Of a stretch of DNA of 64,000 bases, positions 18,635 to 28,414 are shown piece by piece. The position numbers were made by a program, and so were the translations under genes. Numbering within the stretch: position 1 is the first letter of the stretch; each line of letters begins with the position of its first letter. The DNA comes from Ideonella livida (lineage in GTDB: Bacteria; Pseudomonadota; Gammaproteobacteria; Burkholderiales; Burkholderiaceae_C): assembly GCF_010499455.1 (NCBI RefSeq), contig NZ_JAAGOH010000020.1, positions 25,905-89,904 on the forward strand, read 5' to 3'. The notes under the pieces were generated by a model, which searched no databases, was not told where the DNA came from, and saw nothing but the letters and a program-made list of their open reading frames with translations.

Positions 18635-19642
18635 ATGGCGACGGTGGATGCCAAGTTGAAGTACCTATTTCCCGGCTGGTTTGCCGTGGTGATGGGCCTG
18701 AGCGGACTGTCGCTGGCTTGGCACCGCGCGGCGCCGCTGATGGGCGAGATGGCCACAGGCTTCGCGCTGGTGATCGGGGCGCTGGCGGCGGCGGTGCTGG
18801 TGGTGCTGGCCGTGGCGGCACTGCTGCGCTGGCGGCGTCATCCCGAGGCCTGGGCCGAGGACCTGAAGCACCCGGTGCGCCACACTTTTGTGGCGGCCAT
18901 CCCGATTGCGCTGCTGCTGGTGGCCACGGTAGGCACGGCGCTGCTGGGGCCGGGGCCGGTGCAGCGCGCGCTGTGGTGGGCCGGCTCGCTGGGCCAGTTC
19001 GGCGTGACCTGGTGGGTGCTGCGGCGCTGGTGGCTGGGCCACAAGGCCGGCGGGCTGGTGTGGGCTTCGGTCACGCCGGCGCTGTTCATCCCCATTGTGG
19101 GCAATGTGCTGGCCCCGCTGGCCGGCGTGCCCCTGGGGCATGCCGAGTGGGCGGCGGCGCAGTTCGGCCTGGGCCTGATGTTCTGGCCGGTGGTGCTGGT
19201 GCTGCTGGTGGTACGCCTGGCGGTGCAGGGCAGCTGGCCGGACCGTTTGGCGCCCACCGCCTTCATCGTCATCGCGCCGCCGGCGGTGGTGGGCCTGTCG
19301 GCCCTGCAGTTGGGCGCACCGCTTCTGGTGGGCTGGGGGCTGTGGGGCATGGCGCTGTTCAGCCTGTTGTGGGCGGGGGCCCAGGCCGGGCGTATCCGCA
19401 CGCTGCCGTTCTCGCTGCCGCACTGGGGCATGAGCTTCCCGCTGGCGGCGCTGGCGGCGTTGACGCTGCGTCTGGCCACCCCGGGTCAAGGCCTGCTGGC
19501 GGTGGTGGCCCCGCTGCTGCTGGCGCTGGCTTCCCTGGTGATCGTCACGCTGTGTGCGGGTACGGTGCGTGGCCTGCGCGACGGCAGCCTGCTGGCGCCG
19601 GAGCCGGTGGCGGCCATCGTGCCGGTGTCCGCGCCGGGGTGA
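18635..19642 (+). CDS. SLAC1/TehA-like anion channel
   Basis: 335-residue polytopic protein with about ten hydrophobic segments. The N-terminal YLFPGWFAVVMGLSGLSLAW is characteristic of the SLAC1/TehA family, which includes C4-dicarboxylate transporters and tellurite-resistance proteins. GGAGG at 7-11 nt before the ATG at 18635 fixes the start; a longer in-frame start at 18560 is rejected. The permeating anion cannot be inferred. It converges with the CorA gene. Confidence 0.87.
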   Translation: MATVDAKLKYLFPGWFAVVMGLSGLSLAWHRAAPLMGEMATGFALVIGALAAAVLVVLAVAALLRWRRHPEAWAEDLKHPVRHTFVAAIPIALLLVATVGTALLGPGPVQRALWWAGSLGQFGVTWWVLRRWWLGHKAGGLVWASVTPALFIPIVGNVLAPLAGVPLGHAEWAAAQFGLGLMFWPVVLVLLVVRLAVQGSWPDRLAPTAFIVIAPPAVVGLSALQLGAPLLVGWGLWGMALFSLLWAGAQAGRIRTLPFSLPHWGMSFPLAALAALTLRLATPGQGLLAVVAPLLLALASLVIVTLCAGTVRGLRDGSLLAPEPVAAIVPVSAPG

Positions 19643-19659
19643 TGGCTGTACGCGGGCCG

Positions 19660-20763
19660 CTACTTGCGCAGGCGGCCGCCCAGGTAGCGCTTGCGCCTGA
19701 AGAACCAGCCCAGGATGCTGGCCACCAGCACCATGGCGCCCAGGGCGAACCAGAAGCCCGTGCGCGAGTGGATCAGCGGCAGGCCATCGAAGTTCATGCC
19801 GAAGATGCCGGTGATGAGGTTGAGCGGCAGGAAGATGGCGGTGAGCACCGTGAGCGTGCGCATGATGTCGTTGGTGCGGTGCCCCAGCAGGCTGAAGTGC
19901 ATTTGCACCGCCGCTTCGACGCTCTGCTCCAGCCGGCGCACATGGCTGAGCACGCGCTCGATGTGCTCCAGCACGTCGCGTGAGCGCACCCGCAGCAGCT
20001 CGCGTTCGCGCCTGGCGCCGGCCTCGGTTTCCGCGGGCCATTCTTCCAGGGCGTCGATCCACTCCTGCACGGCGCTGCGCTGGTCTTCGCCGCTGTCCTC
20101 CAGCAGATGCAGCTTGTCGCGGGCGGCCAGCAGCATCTGCCAGTCGTCGAAGCGGCTGCGCGGATTCAGCAGCTCGGCCTGCAGCGTGCCCAGGTGGCGG
20201 GTGAGCAGGCGGCGCAGCTCCAGGTAGCTGTCCACCATGTGGTTGACCATGCGCAGCATCAGGTCCGCCGGCCCGCTGGGCAGGCGGGCGCTGCCCCGCA
20301 GGTCGCCCTCCCGGGCCTGTTGCCCCAGCCGCTGGGCAAAGTGCTCGCGCACCTGGCAGTCAGCGGGGTGCACGGTCAGCAACACCCGGTCAAAGACCAC
20401 AAAGCCCACCGGGCTGGTGTCGATGGCCTCCAGGGCGGCGCGGGCGGTGCCCAGGCTGCCGTGCTGCTCGTCCAGGAACAGCTCGCGTCCCCCGGCCCCG
20501 ACAAGCAGGCGGCGGAAGATCAGCATGTCGTACCAGCTGGTGTCCTCGTAATGCGAGGGCAGCTGGTGGTTGAGCAGGTCGGAGACGTGCAGGTCCACCA
20601 AGCCGCCGGTGCCCCAGCGCAACAGGGCGTCCTGGACGGTGCCGCGTTGCACCTCGAAGGGGCGTCGCGCGATGCCGATCCAGAGGAAGCCCTGCGCCGG
20701 CAAGGCGTCGGGCAGACCGTCGAGCTCGCTGAATTGCTCCGGTGTGACGTGGAAGATGCGCAC
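19660..20763 (-). CDS. CorA family divalent cation transporter
   Basis: 367-residue CorA/ZntB-type protein. A large N-terminal cytoplasmic domain with long helices leads to two C-terminal membrane segments, the first followed by the selectivity signature GMN in ITGIFGMNFDG. The last segment is followed by the basic tail FFRRKRYLGGRLRK. It transports Mg, Co or, if ZntB-like, Zn; the sequence seen here does not decide. hemB lies 22 bp upstream on the same strand, so both may be one transcript. Confidence 0.93.
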   Translation of the reverse strand: MRIFHVTPEQFSELDGLPDALPAQGFLWIGIARRPFEVQRGTVQDALLRWGTGGLVDLHVSDLLNHQLPSHYEDTSWYDMLIFRRLLVGAGGRELFLDEQHGSLGTARAALEAIDTSPVGFVVFDRVLLTVHPADCQVREHFAQRLGQQAREGDLRGSARLPSGPADLMLRMVNHMVDSYLELRRLLTRHLGTLQAELLNPRSRFDDWQMLLAARDKLHLLEDSGEDQRSAVQEWIDALEEWPAETEAGARRERELLRVRSRDVLEHIERVLSHVRRLEQSVEAAVQMHFSLLGHRTNDIMRTLTVLTAIFLPLNLITGIFGMNFDGLPLIHSRTGFWFALGAMVLVASILGWFFRRKRYLGGRLRK

Positions 20764-20785
20764 CGCGCGTGTCGCCGTCCGGGCC

Positions 20786-21877
<1,092 letters not shown>

Positions 21878-21943
21878 CTATGGTACAGAGCCGAAAGACG
21901 GTGTTACAGTCCGTGCCGGGCGATACCCGCGAGGGTTGACCCC

Positions 21944-22030
21944 CCTGCTTTTCCTCCCTGAGCAGGCGCCTTTACGTGATGACAGCGTCAAGGCTTTTCA
22001 GCCCCAGCCCATTGGCTGGGGCTCTTTCTT
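21944..22030 (+). ncRNA. candidate small RNA or hemJ-upstream terminator element
   Basis: Between hemB and the HemJ-like gene lies a hairpin CCTGCT / AGCAGG (21944-21949, 21961-21966) exposing an 11-nt pyrimidine loop TTTCCTCCCTG, complementary to Shine-Dalgarno sequences. An intrinsic terminator follows: AGCCCCAGCC / GGCTGGGGCT (22000-22023, 4-nt loop) running into CTTTCTTTT. No protein gene ends there, so the terminator needs another transcript. A short antisense-type sRNA is the simplest reading. No convincing promoter was found, and the 5' end is unknown. Confidence 0.4.
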
Positions 22031-22053
22031 TTCAGGCCCCCATAATCCGGCGC

Positions 22054-22494
22054 ATGAGCAATGCGTACCTTTGGGTCAAGGCCTTCCACATCGTCTTCGT
22101 TGCGGCCTGGTTCGCGGGGCTGTTCTACCTGCCGCGCATCCTGGTGAACCTGGCCATGGTGCCGGCCGGCAGTGATGCCGAGCGCGACCGCCTGCTGCTG
22201 ATGGGGCGCAAGCTCCACCGCTTCTCGCACATCCTCATGGGCGTGGCCCTGCTGCTGGGCGGCGTGCTTTGGCTGGGGTACGGTGTGGGCCGTGGTCCGG
22301 GGAACGGATGGATGCATGCCAAGCTCACGCTGGTGGTGCTCACCATCGCCTACCAGGTGGTGTGCGGCCGTCACCTGCGCCGTTTCGCCCAGGGGCAGGT
22401 GCCGCATACCCACACCTGGTACCGGGTCTTCAACGAGGTGACGGTGCTGATGTTCGCCGCCATCGTGGTGCTGGTGGTCGTCAAGCCCTTCTGA
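22054..22494 (+). CDS. hemJ: HemJ/CopD-like membrane protein, probable protoporphyrinogen oxidase
   Basis: 146-residue protein with four membrane helices. YLWVKAFHIVFVAAWFAGLFYLPRI near the start and a conserved His in the third part (GWMHAKLTLVVLTIAYQ) match HemJ, the haem-binding oxygen-independent protoporphyrinogen oxidase, and the related CopD-like family. Position beside hemB supports haem synthesis. The ATG at 22054 has no ribosome-binding site, but CATAAT ends 8 nt before it, suggesting a leaderless mRNA. The assignment to HemJ rather than generic CopD is moderately sure. Confidence 0.75.
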   Translation: MSNAYLWVKAFHIVFVAAWFAGLFYLPRILVNLAMVPAGSDAERDRLLLMGRKLHRFSHILMGVALLLGGVLWLGYGVGRGPGNGWMHAKLTLVVLTIAYQVVCGRHLRRFAQGQVPHTHTWYRVFNEVTVLMFAAIVVLVVVKPF

Positions 22495-22516
22495 GGGCCC
22501 GTCCCCTTCGCCCGTC

Positions 22517-23764
22517 ATGAGCAGGACCCGGCGCTCCTCCGCCAAGGCTCCGCCGGACGCGGCCCCGGGATCGGTCACCGGGGCGGAGGGGCAGCCGCCG
22601 CGCGGGCATCGCAGTTCCGCCCTGCCGCTGGCCTGGGCGCTGGCGGCCCTGGTGGCGTATGCCAGCCTCTATCCCTTCGTCGGCTGGCGCTGGCCGGCGG
22701 GACTGTCCCCCGAGGCGCTGCTCGTCCTGCCGTTGCCGCCCTGGCGTGTGCCCTTCGACATGGTGGCCAATGGCCTGGGCTACGTGCCGCTGGGCCTGCT
22801 GGTGTGCCTGGCCGGTCTGCGGCAGGGCTTGTCCTGGCCTCTGGCCTGGGGGCTGGCCATCTTGGCACCGGGGGCCTGGTCGTACCTGATGGAATGCCTG
22901 CAGCACCTGCTGCCGGGCCGGTTCCCTTCGCGGCTGGATTGGCTGCTCAACCTGGGTGGGGCGGCCGTCGGTGGGATGCTGGGCTGCCTGCTGCGCGGCA
23001 GCCGCTGGCTGGCCCGCTGGCAGCGCTGGCGCCAGGCCTGGCTGGTCGAGCGCAGTGCCGGCGCTCTGGTGCTGCTGGCCTTGTGGCCGCTGGCCTTGCT
23101 CTTTCCCACGGCCCTGCCGTTTGGTCTGGGGGTGGAAGGGGTGCGCCTGCAGGATGCGCTGGTGGATCTGCTGCTGGACGTGCCGTGGGCGCAGTCGGGT
23201 CTGGAGTGGGTGCTGGCCTGGTCCCTGGGCGAGGCGCCCTTGGGCGCGGGCAGCGAGCTGTCGGCCGCGGTCCTCGGCCTGCTGGCGCCCTGCTGCATCG
23301 CCCACGCCGTGCTGCGCGGGCCTGGCCACCGTGCGGTTGCGGTGCCGGTGGTGATGGGGGTGGGCGGGTTGGCGGCCACGGCGTCGGCGGGCTTGAACTT
23401 TGGCGCGGTGCATGCCCTGGCTTGGGTGACGCCCCTGCTGCTGGCGGCCGGCGGCTTGGCCGCCCTGGCCGGTCTGGCCTGTGCGCTGGCGCCGCAGCGG
23501 CTCAACGCCGCGCTGGGCATGGTGGGCGTGGCCTTGTTGCTGCAGTTGGTGCTGCAGGCCCCCGCCGATCCCTATCTGGCGGCCAGCCTGCAAGGCTGGG
23601 AGATGTCGCGCTGGGCGCGCTTCCACGGCTTGGCCCAGTGGCTGGGCTGGGGTTGGCCTTTGGCCGCCCTGTGCTGGCTGGGTTGGCGGGTGGCCCTGCC
23701 GCAGCAGGCAGTGGATGGCGCGTCCGCCGGCACCGTGCCCGCGGGCCGGCGCGCCCGCGGCTGA
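22517..23764 (+). CDS. VanZ family membrane protein
   Basis: 415-residue polytopic protein. The VanZ-like domain is at about residues 40-165: FDMVANGLGYVPLGLL followed by MECLQHLLPGRFPSRLDWLLNLGG, with the conserved Glu and the Asp/Asn pair. The remainder is about seven more hydrophobic segments without a recognised domain, so it is much longer than classical VanZ (about 160). It begins 22 bp after the HemJ-like gene. Function of the family outside teicoplanin resistance is unclear. Confidence 0.82.
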   Translation: MSRTRRSSAKAPPDAAPGSVTGAEGQPPRGHRSSALPLAWALAALVAYASLYPFVGWRWPAGLSPEALLVLPLPPWRVPFDMVANGLGYVPLGLLVCLAGLRQGLSWPLAWGLAILAPGAWSYLMECLQHLLPGRFPSRLDWLLNLGGAAVGGMLGCLLRGSRWLARWQRWRQAWLVERSAGALVLLALWPLALLFPTALPFGLGVEGVRLQDALVDLLLDVPWAQSGLEWVLAWSLGEAPLGAGSELSAAVLGLLAPCCIAHAVLRGPGHRAVAVPVVMGVGGLAATASAGLNFGAVHALAWVTPLLLAAGGLAALAGLACALAPQRLNAALGMVGVALLLQLVLQAPADPYLAASLQGWEMSRWARFHGLAQWLGWGWPLAALCWLGWRVALPQQAVDGASAGTVPAGRRARG

Positions 23765-23838
23765 CGCCCCGGGTCGGTGCCGCTGGCTGCCCGCCCCCGG
23801 GGCACCCGGGCGGGTGGCCCGCTGCCTACAATTCGGGC

Positions 23839-24165
23839 ATGAGCTATTACCGCCACCACATCTTCTTCTGCCTCAACCAGCGCGACAACGGCCAGGCCTG
23901 CTGCGCGCAGCAGGGGGCCCAGGCGGCATTCGACCATTGCAAGGCCCAGGTCAAGGCGGCCGGTCTGGCGGGGCCGGGCGGAGTACGTGTCAACAAGGCC
24001 GGCTGCCTGGACCGCTGCGCCGGCGCGCCGGTGGCGGTGGTCTATCCCGAAGGCACCTGGTACACCTTCGTCGACACCGCCGACATCGACGAGATCGTCG
24101 AGTCCCACCTGCGGGGCGGTCGTCCGGTGGAGCGCCTGAAGCTGGCGCCGGAGGTGGGCCGTTGA
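23839..24165 (+). CDS. thioredoxin-fold [2Fe-2S] ferredoxin
   Basis: 108-residue ferredoxin of the thioredoxin-like class. Candidate cluster ligands are C11 (FFCLNQR), C21/C22 (GQACCAQ), C56 and C60 (NKAGCLDRCAGAP), followed by VVYPEGTWYTFVD, typical of the group. The electron partner is unknown. TACAAT ends 7 nt before the ATG and no ribosome-binding site is seen, so the mRNA may be leaderless. The next gene starts on TTG overlapping its stop. Confidence 0.87.
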   Translation: MSYYRHHIFFCLNQRDNGQACCAQQGAQAAFDHCKAQVKAAGLAGPGGVRVNKAGCLDRCAGAPVAVVYPEGTWYTFVDTADIDEIVESHLRGGRPVERLKLAPEVGR

Positions 24166-24791
24166 ACGCCAATACCCAACGCCTGGTGCTGGACGGCCCG
24201 GTCGGCGCCCTGTCCGTGGCCGTGGATGAGCCCCATCCGGCGCCCGCAGCCGGCCTGCGCGGCGTGGCCGTGATCTGCCATCCCCACCCCCTGCACGGCG
24301 GCACCATGGACAACAAGGTGGCCCAGACGCTGGCGCGAGCCTTCCTGGCCCTGGGCTACCGCGCGGTGCGCTTCAACTTCCGTGGCGTCGGGGACTCCCA
24401 GGGCCAGTGGGATGGTGGCCGTGGCGAAGTGGACGATGCCTTGGCGGTGATCGCCGCGCAGCGCCTGCCGGGCTTGCCGCTGGCGCTGGCCGGCTTCTCC
24501 TTTGGGGCCTACGTGGCCAGCCAGGCCGGTGCCCGGCTGCCGCCCGAGGCCGCCGCCGAACGCCTGGTGCTCATCGGGCCGGCCACCGTCAATTTCGAGG
24601 TGGCGGCGGTGCCGGCCGACACCGTGGTGGTGCATGGCGAGGCCGACGAGGTCGTGCCGCTGCAGGCCACCCTCGATTGGGCCCGGCCCCAGCATCTGCC
24701 GGTGGTGGTGGTGCCCGGTGTCGGCCACTTCTTCCACGGCCAGCTGTCGCTGCTCAAGTCCATCGTCACCCGGGCCTGGCACCCTGCCTGA
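24162..24791 (+). CDS. alpha/beta hydrolase
   Basis: 209-residue alpha/beta hydrolase of the small dienelactone-hydrolase-like type. It has VICHPHPLHGGTMDNKV (oxyanion loop), the nucleophile elbow GFSFG (Ser), HGEADEVVPL (acid) and VPGVGHFFHG (His). The start is a TTG at 24162 overlapping the ferredoxin stop (TTGA), with GGAGGT 6 nt upstream, a strong case for a rare start codon. The substrate is unknown. Coupling to the ferredoxin is conserved-looking but unexplained. Confidence 0.85.
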   Translation: MNANTQRLVLDGPVGALSVAVDEPHPAPAAGLRGVAVICHPHPLHGGTMDNKVAQTLARAFLALGYRAVRFNFRGVGDSQGQWDGGRGEVDDALAVIAAQRLPGLPLALAGFSFGAYVASQAGARLPPEAAAERLVLIGPATVNFEVAAVPADTVVVHGEADEVVPLQATLDWARPQHLPVVVVPGVGHFFHGQLSLLKSIVTRAWHPA

Positions 24792-24898
24792 GGCAGGCGG
24801 AACCCCCGGGGGGCCTGAAGGGTCGAAGGCTGGCGTCGCGCGGCCCGGCCCCGACCTCTCCCGCAACCCCTGCCCGTGGGCAGGCACCTGAGACCTGA

Positions 24899-26056
24899 AT
24901 GATCCGTTTCGCTTCCCTGCTGCTGGGCGTCAGCCTGGCCCTGGCCGCCCCGCTGGCCCGGGCCCAGGCCCCCCAGCCTCCCGAGATCGCCGCGCGCGGT
25001 TATCTGCTGGTGGACATGACCGCCAACCAAGTGCTGGCAGAGCGCAACGCCGACACGCCGGCTGAGCCCGCGTCGCTGACCAAGCTCATGACCGCCTACT
25101 TGGTGTTCCAGGCGATCAAGGACCGCAAACTCACGCTGGAGCAGACCCTGCCGGTCTCCGAGCGTGCCTGGGCCGAGCGCAAGTATGGCGGCTCGCTGAT
25201 GTTCATCGACCCCAAGATGACCCCCACCGTGGACGAACTGCTCAAGGGCATGATCGTGCAGAGCGGCAACGATGCCTCGGTGGCCCTGGCCGAGGGCGTG
25301 GGCGGCACCGTCGAGAACTTCGTGGCGCTGATGAACCGCCAGGCCCAGGCCTGGGGGCTCAAGGCCACCAGCTTCCGCAACCCGACCGGACTGACCGAGG
25401 CGGGCCACCGCAGCACGGCCCGCGAGCTGGCCTTCATCGCCCAGCGCATCATCCGGGACTTTCCAGAGCGCTACGCCTACTACGCGATGCCGGAATGGAC
25501 CTTCAACCGCATCCGCCAGGACAACCGCAACCTGCTGCTGCGCCGCGACCCCACCGTCGACGGCATGAAGACCGGCTACACCGAGGCCGCCGGCTACTGC
25601 CTCATCTCCTCCGCTCAGCGTGACTTTCCCAACGGCAAGCGCCGCCTGCTCTCGGTGGTGATGGGGGCCGACTCCATGCAGGCCCGCGCCAACGAGAGCC
25701 AGAAGCTGCTGAACTGGGGCTACACCGCCTATGACGCGGTTCGTCTGTTCGAGGCCGGCAAGCCCGTGGCCACCGTGCCCGTCTGGAAGGGCAGCGCCCC
25801 TGAGGCCCGCCTGGGGGCCGAGGGCGCGCTCTTCGTGGCCGTGCCGCGCGGCGAAGGCGAGCGCCTGCAGACCAAGATCGAGCGCACCGACCCGCTGGTG
25901 GCCCCGCTGGCCAAGGGCCAGCGCGTGGGCACCCTCAAGGTCAGCACCGCCTCTGGCACCGCCGTGGCCACCGTGCCCCTGGTGGTGCAGGAGGAGGTGC
26001 CGCAGGCCGGCTTCCTGGGCCGTGCCTGGGACGCCCTGCGTCTGTGGATCAAGTGA
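24899..26056 (+). CDS. dacA: D-alanyl-D-alanine carboxypeptidase (PBP5/6 type)
   Basis: 385-residue periplasmic penicillin-binding protein that trims pentapeptide side chains of peptidoglycan. A signal peptide spans 1-23. Active-site motifs are SLTK at 59-62, SGN at 122-124 and KTG at 224-226. A C-terminal beta domain and a final amphipathic helix (RAWDALRLWIK) that can bind the inner membrane follow. Length and layout match DacA/DacC. It stands at the head of the dacA-(dat)-ybeD-lipB-lipA string. Confidence 0.96.
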   Translation: MIRFASLLLGVSLALAAPLARAQAPQPPEIAARGYLLVDMTANQVLAERNADTPAEPASLTKLMTAYLVFQAIKDRKLTLEQTLPVSERAWAERKYGGSLMFIDPKMTPTVDELLKGMIVQSGNDASVALAEGVGGTVENFVALMNRQAQAWGLKATSFRNPTGLTEAGHRSTARELAFIAQRIIRDFPERYAYYAMPEWTFNRIRQDNRNLLLRRDPTVDGMKTGYTEAAGYCLISSAQRDFPNGKRRLLSVVMGADSMQARANESQKLLNWGYTAYDAVRLFEAGKPVATVPVWKGSAPEARLGAEGALFVAVPRGEGERLQTKIERTDPLVAPLAKGQRVGTLKVSTASGTAVATVPLVVQEEVPQAGFLGRAWDALRLWIK

Positions 26057-26084
26057 CGCCCAGGCCCTGAACCGGAGCACCCCG

Positions 26085-26263
26085 ATGACGACCGACCCGA
26101 CCCTGCCCGACCGCGAAGGCTGGCAGCGTCGGACTTGCGCACCGCCGACAAGTTGCTGCTCAGCTCGGCGGGCAAGGAGGTGCTGGCCGTCACCCGGGTG
26201 GAGGGCGAGCCGCTGGGCCATGGCGCCCTGCGCGGCCAGCCCGGCCCGGTTTACGCCCGCCTT
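26085..26263 (+). pseudogene. remnant of D-amino acid aminotransferase gene
   Basis: In many Burkholderiales a D-amino acid aminotransferase gene lies between dacA and ybeD. Here only debris remains. An ATG at 26085 opens MTTDPTLPDREGW. In a different frame, 26132-26263 reads DLRTADKLLLSSAGKEVLAV..., then a Gly-rich stretch and PGPVYARL, closely resembling the C-terminal part of PLP fold-type IV aminotransferases (SS-x-KEV-x-PV and PGPV). The pieces are out of frame, the central 200 or more codons are absent and the last residues are lost. No intact copy is in the window. Recognition rests on memory of the family, not alignment. Confidence 0.65.
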
Positions 26264-26295
26264 TCCTTTCCCCCTTCCGCCCCCATCTGCTTGCC

Positions 26296-26571
26296 ATGCG
26301 TGACATTCCTCCCGAGCAAAGCCTCATCGAATACCCCAGCGTCTTCCCCATCAAGGTCATGGGGGCGCAGGTCGAGGGTTTCGTTGAGGCCCTGGTGACC
26401 GTGGCCCGGCACTTTGACCCCCAGTTCGACCCTGCCACCGTCGAGACGCGGCCCAGCAGCACCGGCAAGTACCTGGGGGTGACGCTGAACATCACCGCCA
26501 CCAGCCGCGAGCAGCTAGACGAGCTCTACCGCACGCTGACCTCCCACCCGATGGTCAAGATCGTGCTGTGA
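26296..26571 (+). CDS. ybeD: YbeD/DUF493 family protein
   Basis: 91-residue ferredoxin-like-fold protein of the UPF0250 family. It has [15 protein letters not shown] near the N-terminus and [23 protein letters not shown]...HPMVKIVL at the end. It is usually found beside lipB, where a regulatory role in lipoate metabolism has been suspected. The possible GTG start of lipB overlaps its stop by 4 bp. Confidence 0.94.
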   Translation: MRDIPPEQSLIEYPSVFPIKVMGAQVEGFVEALVTVARHFDPQFDPATVETRPSSTGKYLGVTLNITATSREQLDELYRTLTSHPMVKIVL

Positions 26572-26579
26572 GTCCTGCC

Positions 26580-27314
26580 ATGAACGTTTCACCGTCCGCG
26601 GCTGAGGCGGACCCGGCAGGCCTGCCACCGGCCGAGGCCGGCCCGGCGGGCTTCATCCTGCGCCGCTGGGGTGTGGTGGAGTACGCCCGCACCTTCGCTG
26701 CGATGCAGGCCTTCACCGCCGCCCGCAGCCCGCAGACGCCTGACGAGCTCTGGCTCGTCACCCACCCGCCGGTCTTCACCCAGGGCGTGGCGGGACGGCC
26801 CGAGCACCTGCTGGCCCCCGGAGATATCCCGGTGGTGCCCAGCAACCGGGGCGGGCAGGTCACCTACCACGGGCCCGGGCAGGTGGTGGTCTACCCCCTG
26901 GTCGACCTGCGGCGCCTGGGCATCTACGTCAAGGAATACGTCTTCCGGCTGGAAGCTGCCGTGATCCAGACGCTGGAGGCCGTGGGCGTGGTGGGCTTTC
27001 GGGTGGAGAGCGCGCCGGGCATCTACGTGAACCTGGCCGACCCCTTCCAGGCGGGCTTGCCCGCCGGGCCACGCCAGGATCCCTTCGCCGGTCTGGGCAA
27101 GGTGGCACAGCTGGGCATCAAGGTCTCCGGGCACTGCACGTACCACGGCGTCTCGCTCAACGTCGCCATGGACCTGAAACCCTTTCTGCGCATCAACCCC
27201 TGCGGCTACGCCGGGCTGGCCACGGTGGACCTCGCTACACTGGGCGCCCCGTCGGACCCCGAGGCCGTGGCCGAGCGCCTGGCCGAGCGCCTGGCGCACC
27301 ACCTCTCGCGCTGA
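26580..27314 (+). CDS. lipB: octanoyl-[ACP]:protein octanoyltransferase
   Basis: Transfers octanoate from acyl carrier protein to lipoyl domains. The family block [20 protein letters not shown], then catalytic K181 and C186 in [13 protein letters not shown], are present. An insertion (residues about 145-170, Pro/Gly-rich) before the catalytic lysine is seen in related Burkholderiales. The start could be the GTG at 26568, which overlaps the ybeD stop, or the ATG at 26580, which has a weak GTGAG at 7 nt; the ATG is preferred. 244 residues from the ATG. Confidence 0.96.
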   Translation: MNVSPSAAEADPAGLPPAEAGPAGFILRRWGVVEYARTFAAMQAFTAARSPQTPDELWLVTHPPVFTQGVAGRPEHLLAPGDIPVVPSNRGGQVTYHGPGQVVVYPLVDLRRLGIYVKEYVFRLEAAVIQTLEAVGVVGFRVESAPGIYVNLADPFQAGLPAGPRQDPFAGLGKVAQLGIKVSGHCTYHGVSLNVAMDLKPFLRINPCGYAGLATVDLATLGAPSDPEAVAERLAERLAHHLSR

Positions 27315-27390
27315 TCCGCCGCGCGTCTGCCGGGCGGTCAGGCCCAGGCCGGCCGCCCCTCCTGCATCCCTCTCCCCATCTGGCACCGTC

Positions 27391-28374
27391 ATGGCCACTT
27401 CCAACGTCACCCACGAAGCCAAGTCCGCCGCGGAGTACGACGCCACCGCCAAGCAGAAGGCGCAGGCCAAGACCGCCCGCATCCCCATCAAGATCGTGCC
27501 CGCGGAGACGCTCAAGAAGCCGGACTGGATCCGGGTCAAGGCCGGCAGCCCGACCACCCGTTTCTACGAGATCAAGCAGATCCTGCGTGAGCACAAGCTG
27601 CACACCGTCTGCGAGGAAGCCAGCTGCCCCAACATCGGCGAATGTTTCGGCCACGGCACCGCCACCTTCATGATCATGGGGGACAAGTGCACCCGCCGCT
27701 GCCCCTTCTGTGACGTGGGTCATGGCCGCCCCGACCCGCTGGACGTGGACGAGCCCGGCAACCTGGCCAAGACCATCGCCGCGCTCAAGCTCAAGTACGT
27801 GGTCATCACCAGCGTGGACCGCGACGACCTGCGCGATGGCGGTGCCGGCCACTATGCCGAATGCATCCGCCAGGTGCGCGAGCAGTCGCCGGCCACGCGC
27901 ATCGAGGTGCTGGTGCCCGACTTCCGGGGCCGCCTGGACAAGGCGCTGGACATCCTCAAGGCGGCGCCGCCGGACGTGATGAACCATAACCTGGAGACCG
28001 TGCCGCGCCTGTACAAGGAAGCGCGTCCGGGGGCTGACTACCAATTCAGCCTGACCCTGCTGCAACGCTTCAAGCAGGAAGTGCCCGGTGTGCCCACCAA
28101 GAGCGGTCTGATGGTGGGCCTGGGGGAGACCGATGAGGAAATCCTCGAGGTCATGCGCGACATGCGCGCCCACGACATCGACATGCTGACCATCGGCCAG
28201 TACCTGGCGCCCAGCGGCCACCACCTGCCGGTGCGCCGTTATGTGCACCCCGACACCTTCAAGATGTTCGAGGAGCAGGCCAAGGCCATGGGCTTCACCC
28301 ACGCCGCGGTGGGGGCCATGGTGCGTTCAAGCTACCACGCCGACCAGCAGGCCGCCGGCGCCGGCGTGGTCTGA
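27391..28374 (+). CDS. lipA: lipoyl synthase
   Basis: 327-residue radical-SAM enzyme that inserts two sulfurs into the octanoyl group. The auxiliary cluster cysteines are C74, C79 and C85 ([12 protein letters not shown]) and the radical-SAM cysteines C100, C104 and C107 (CTRRCPFC). The C-terminal RSSYHA serine motif is present. It follows lipB by 76 bp and completes the lipoate pair. Confidence 0.97.
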   Translation: MATSNVTHEAKSAAEYDATAKQKAQAKTARIPIKIVPAETLKKPDWIRVKAGSPTTRFYEIKQILREHKLHTVCEEASCPNIGECFGHGTATFMIMGDKCTRRCPFCDVGHGRPDPLDVDEPGNLAKTIAALKLKYVVITSVDRDDLRDGGAGHYAECIRQVREQSPATRIEVLVPDFRGRLDKALDILKAAPPDVMNHNLETVPRLYKEARPGADYQFSLTLLQRFKQEVPGVPTKSGLMVGLGETDEEILEVMRDMRAHDIDMLTIGQYLAPSGHHLPVRRYVHPDTFKMFEEQAKAMGFTHAAVGAMVRSSYHADQQAAGAGVV

Positions 28375-28384
28375 CCGGCGACAC

Positions 28385-28410
28385 CCTGCCCCGTCGCGCG
28401 GCGGGGCAGG
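28385..28410. terminator. hairpin between convergent lipA and TlpA-like gene
   Basis: A 9-bp stem CCTGCCCCG / CGGGGCAGG with an 8-nt loop lies in the 40-bp convergent gap. There is no T-run on either side, so it may act with Rho or simply block read-through. Confidence 0.4.
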
Positions 28411-28414
28411 CGAC

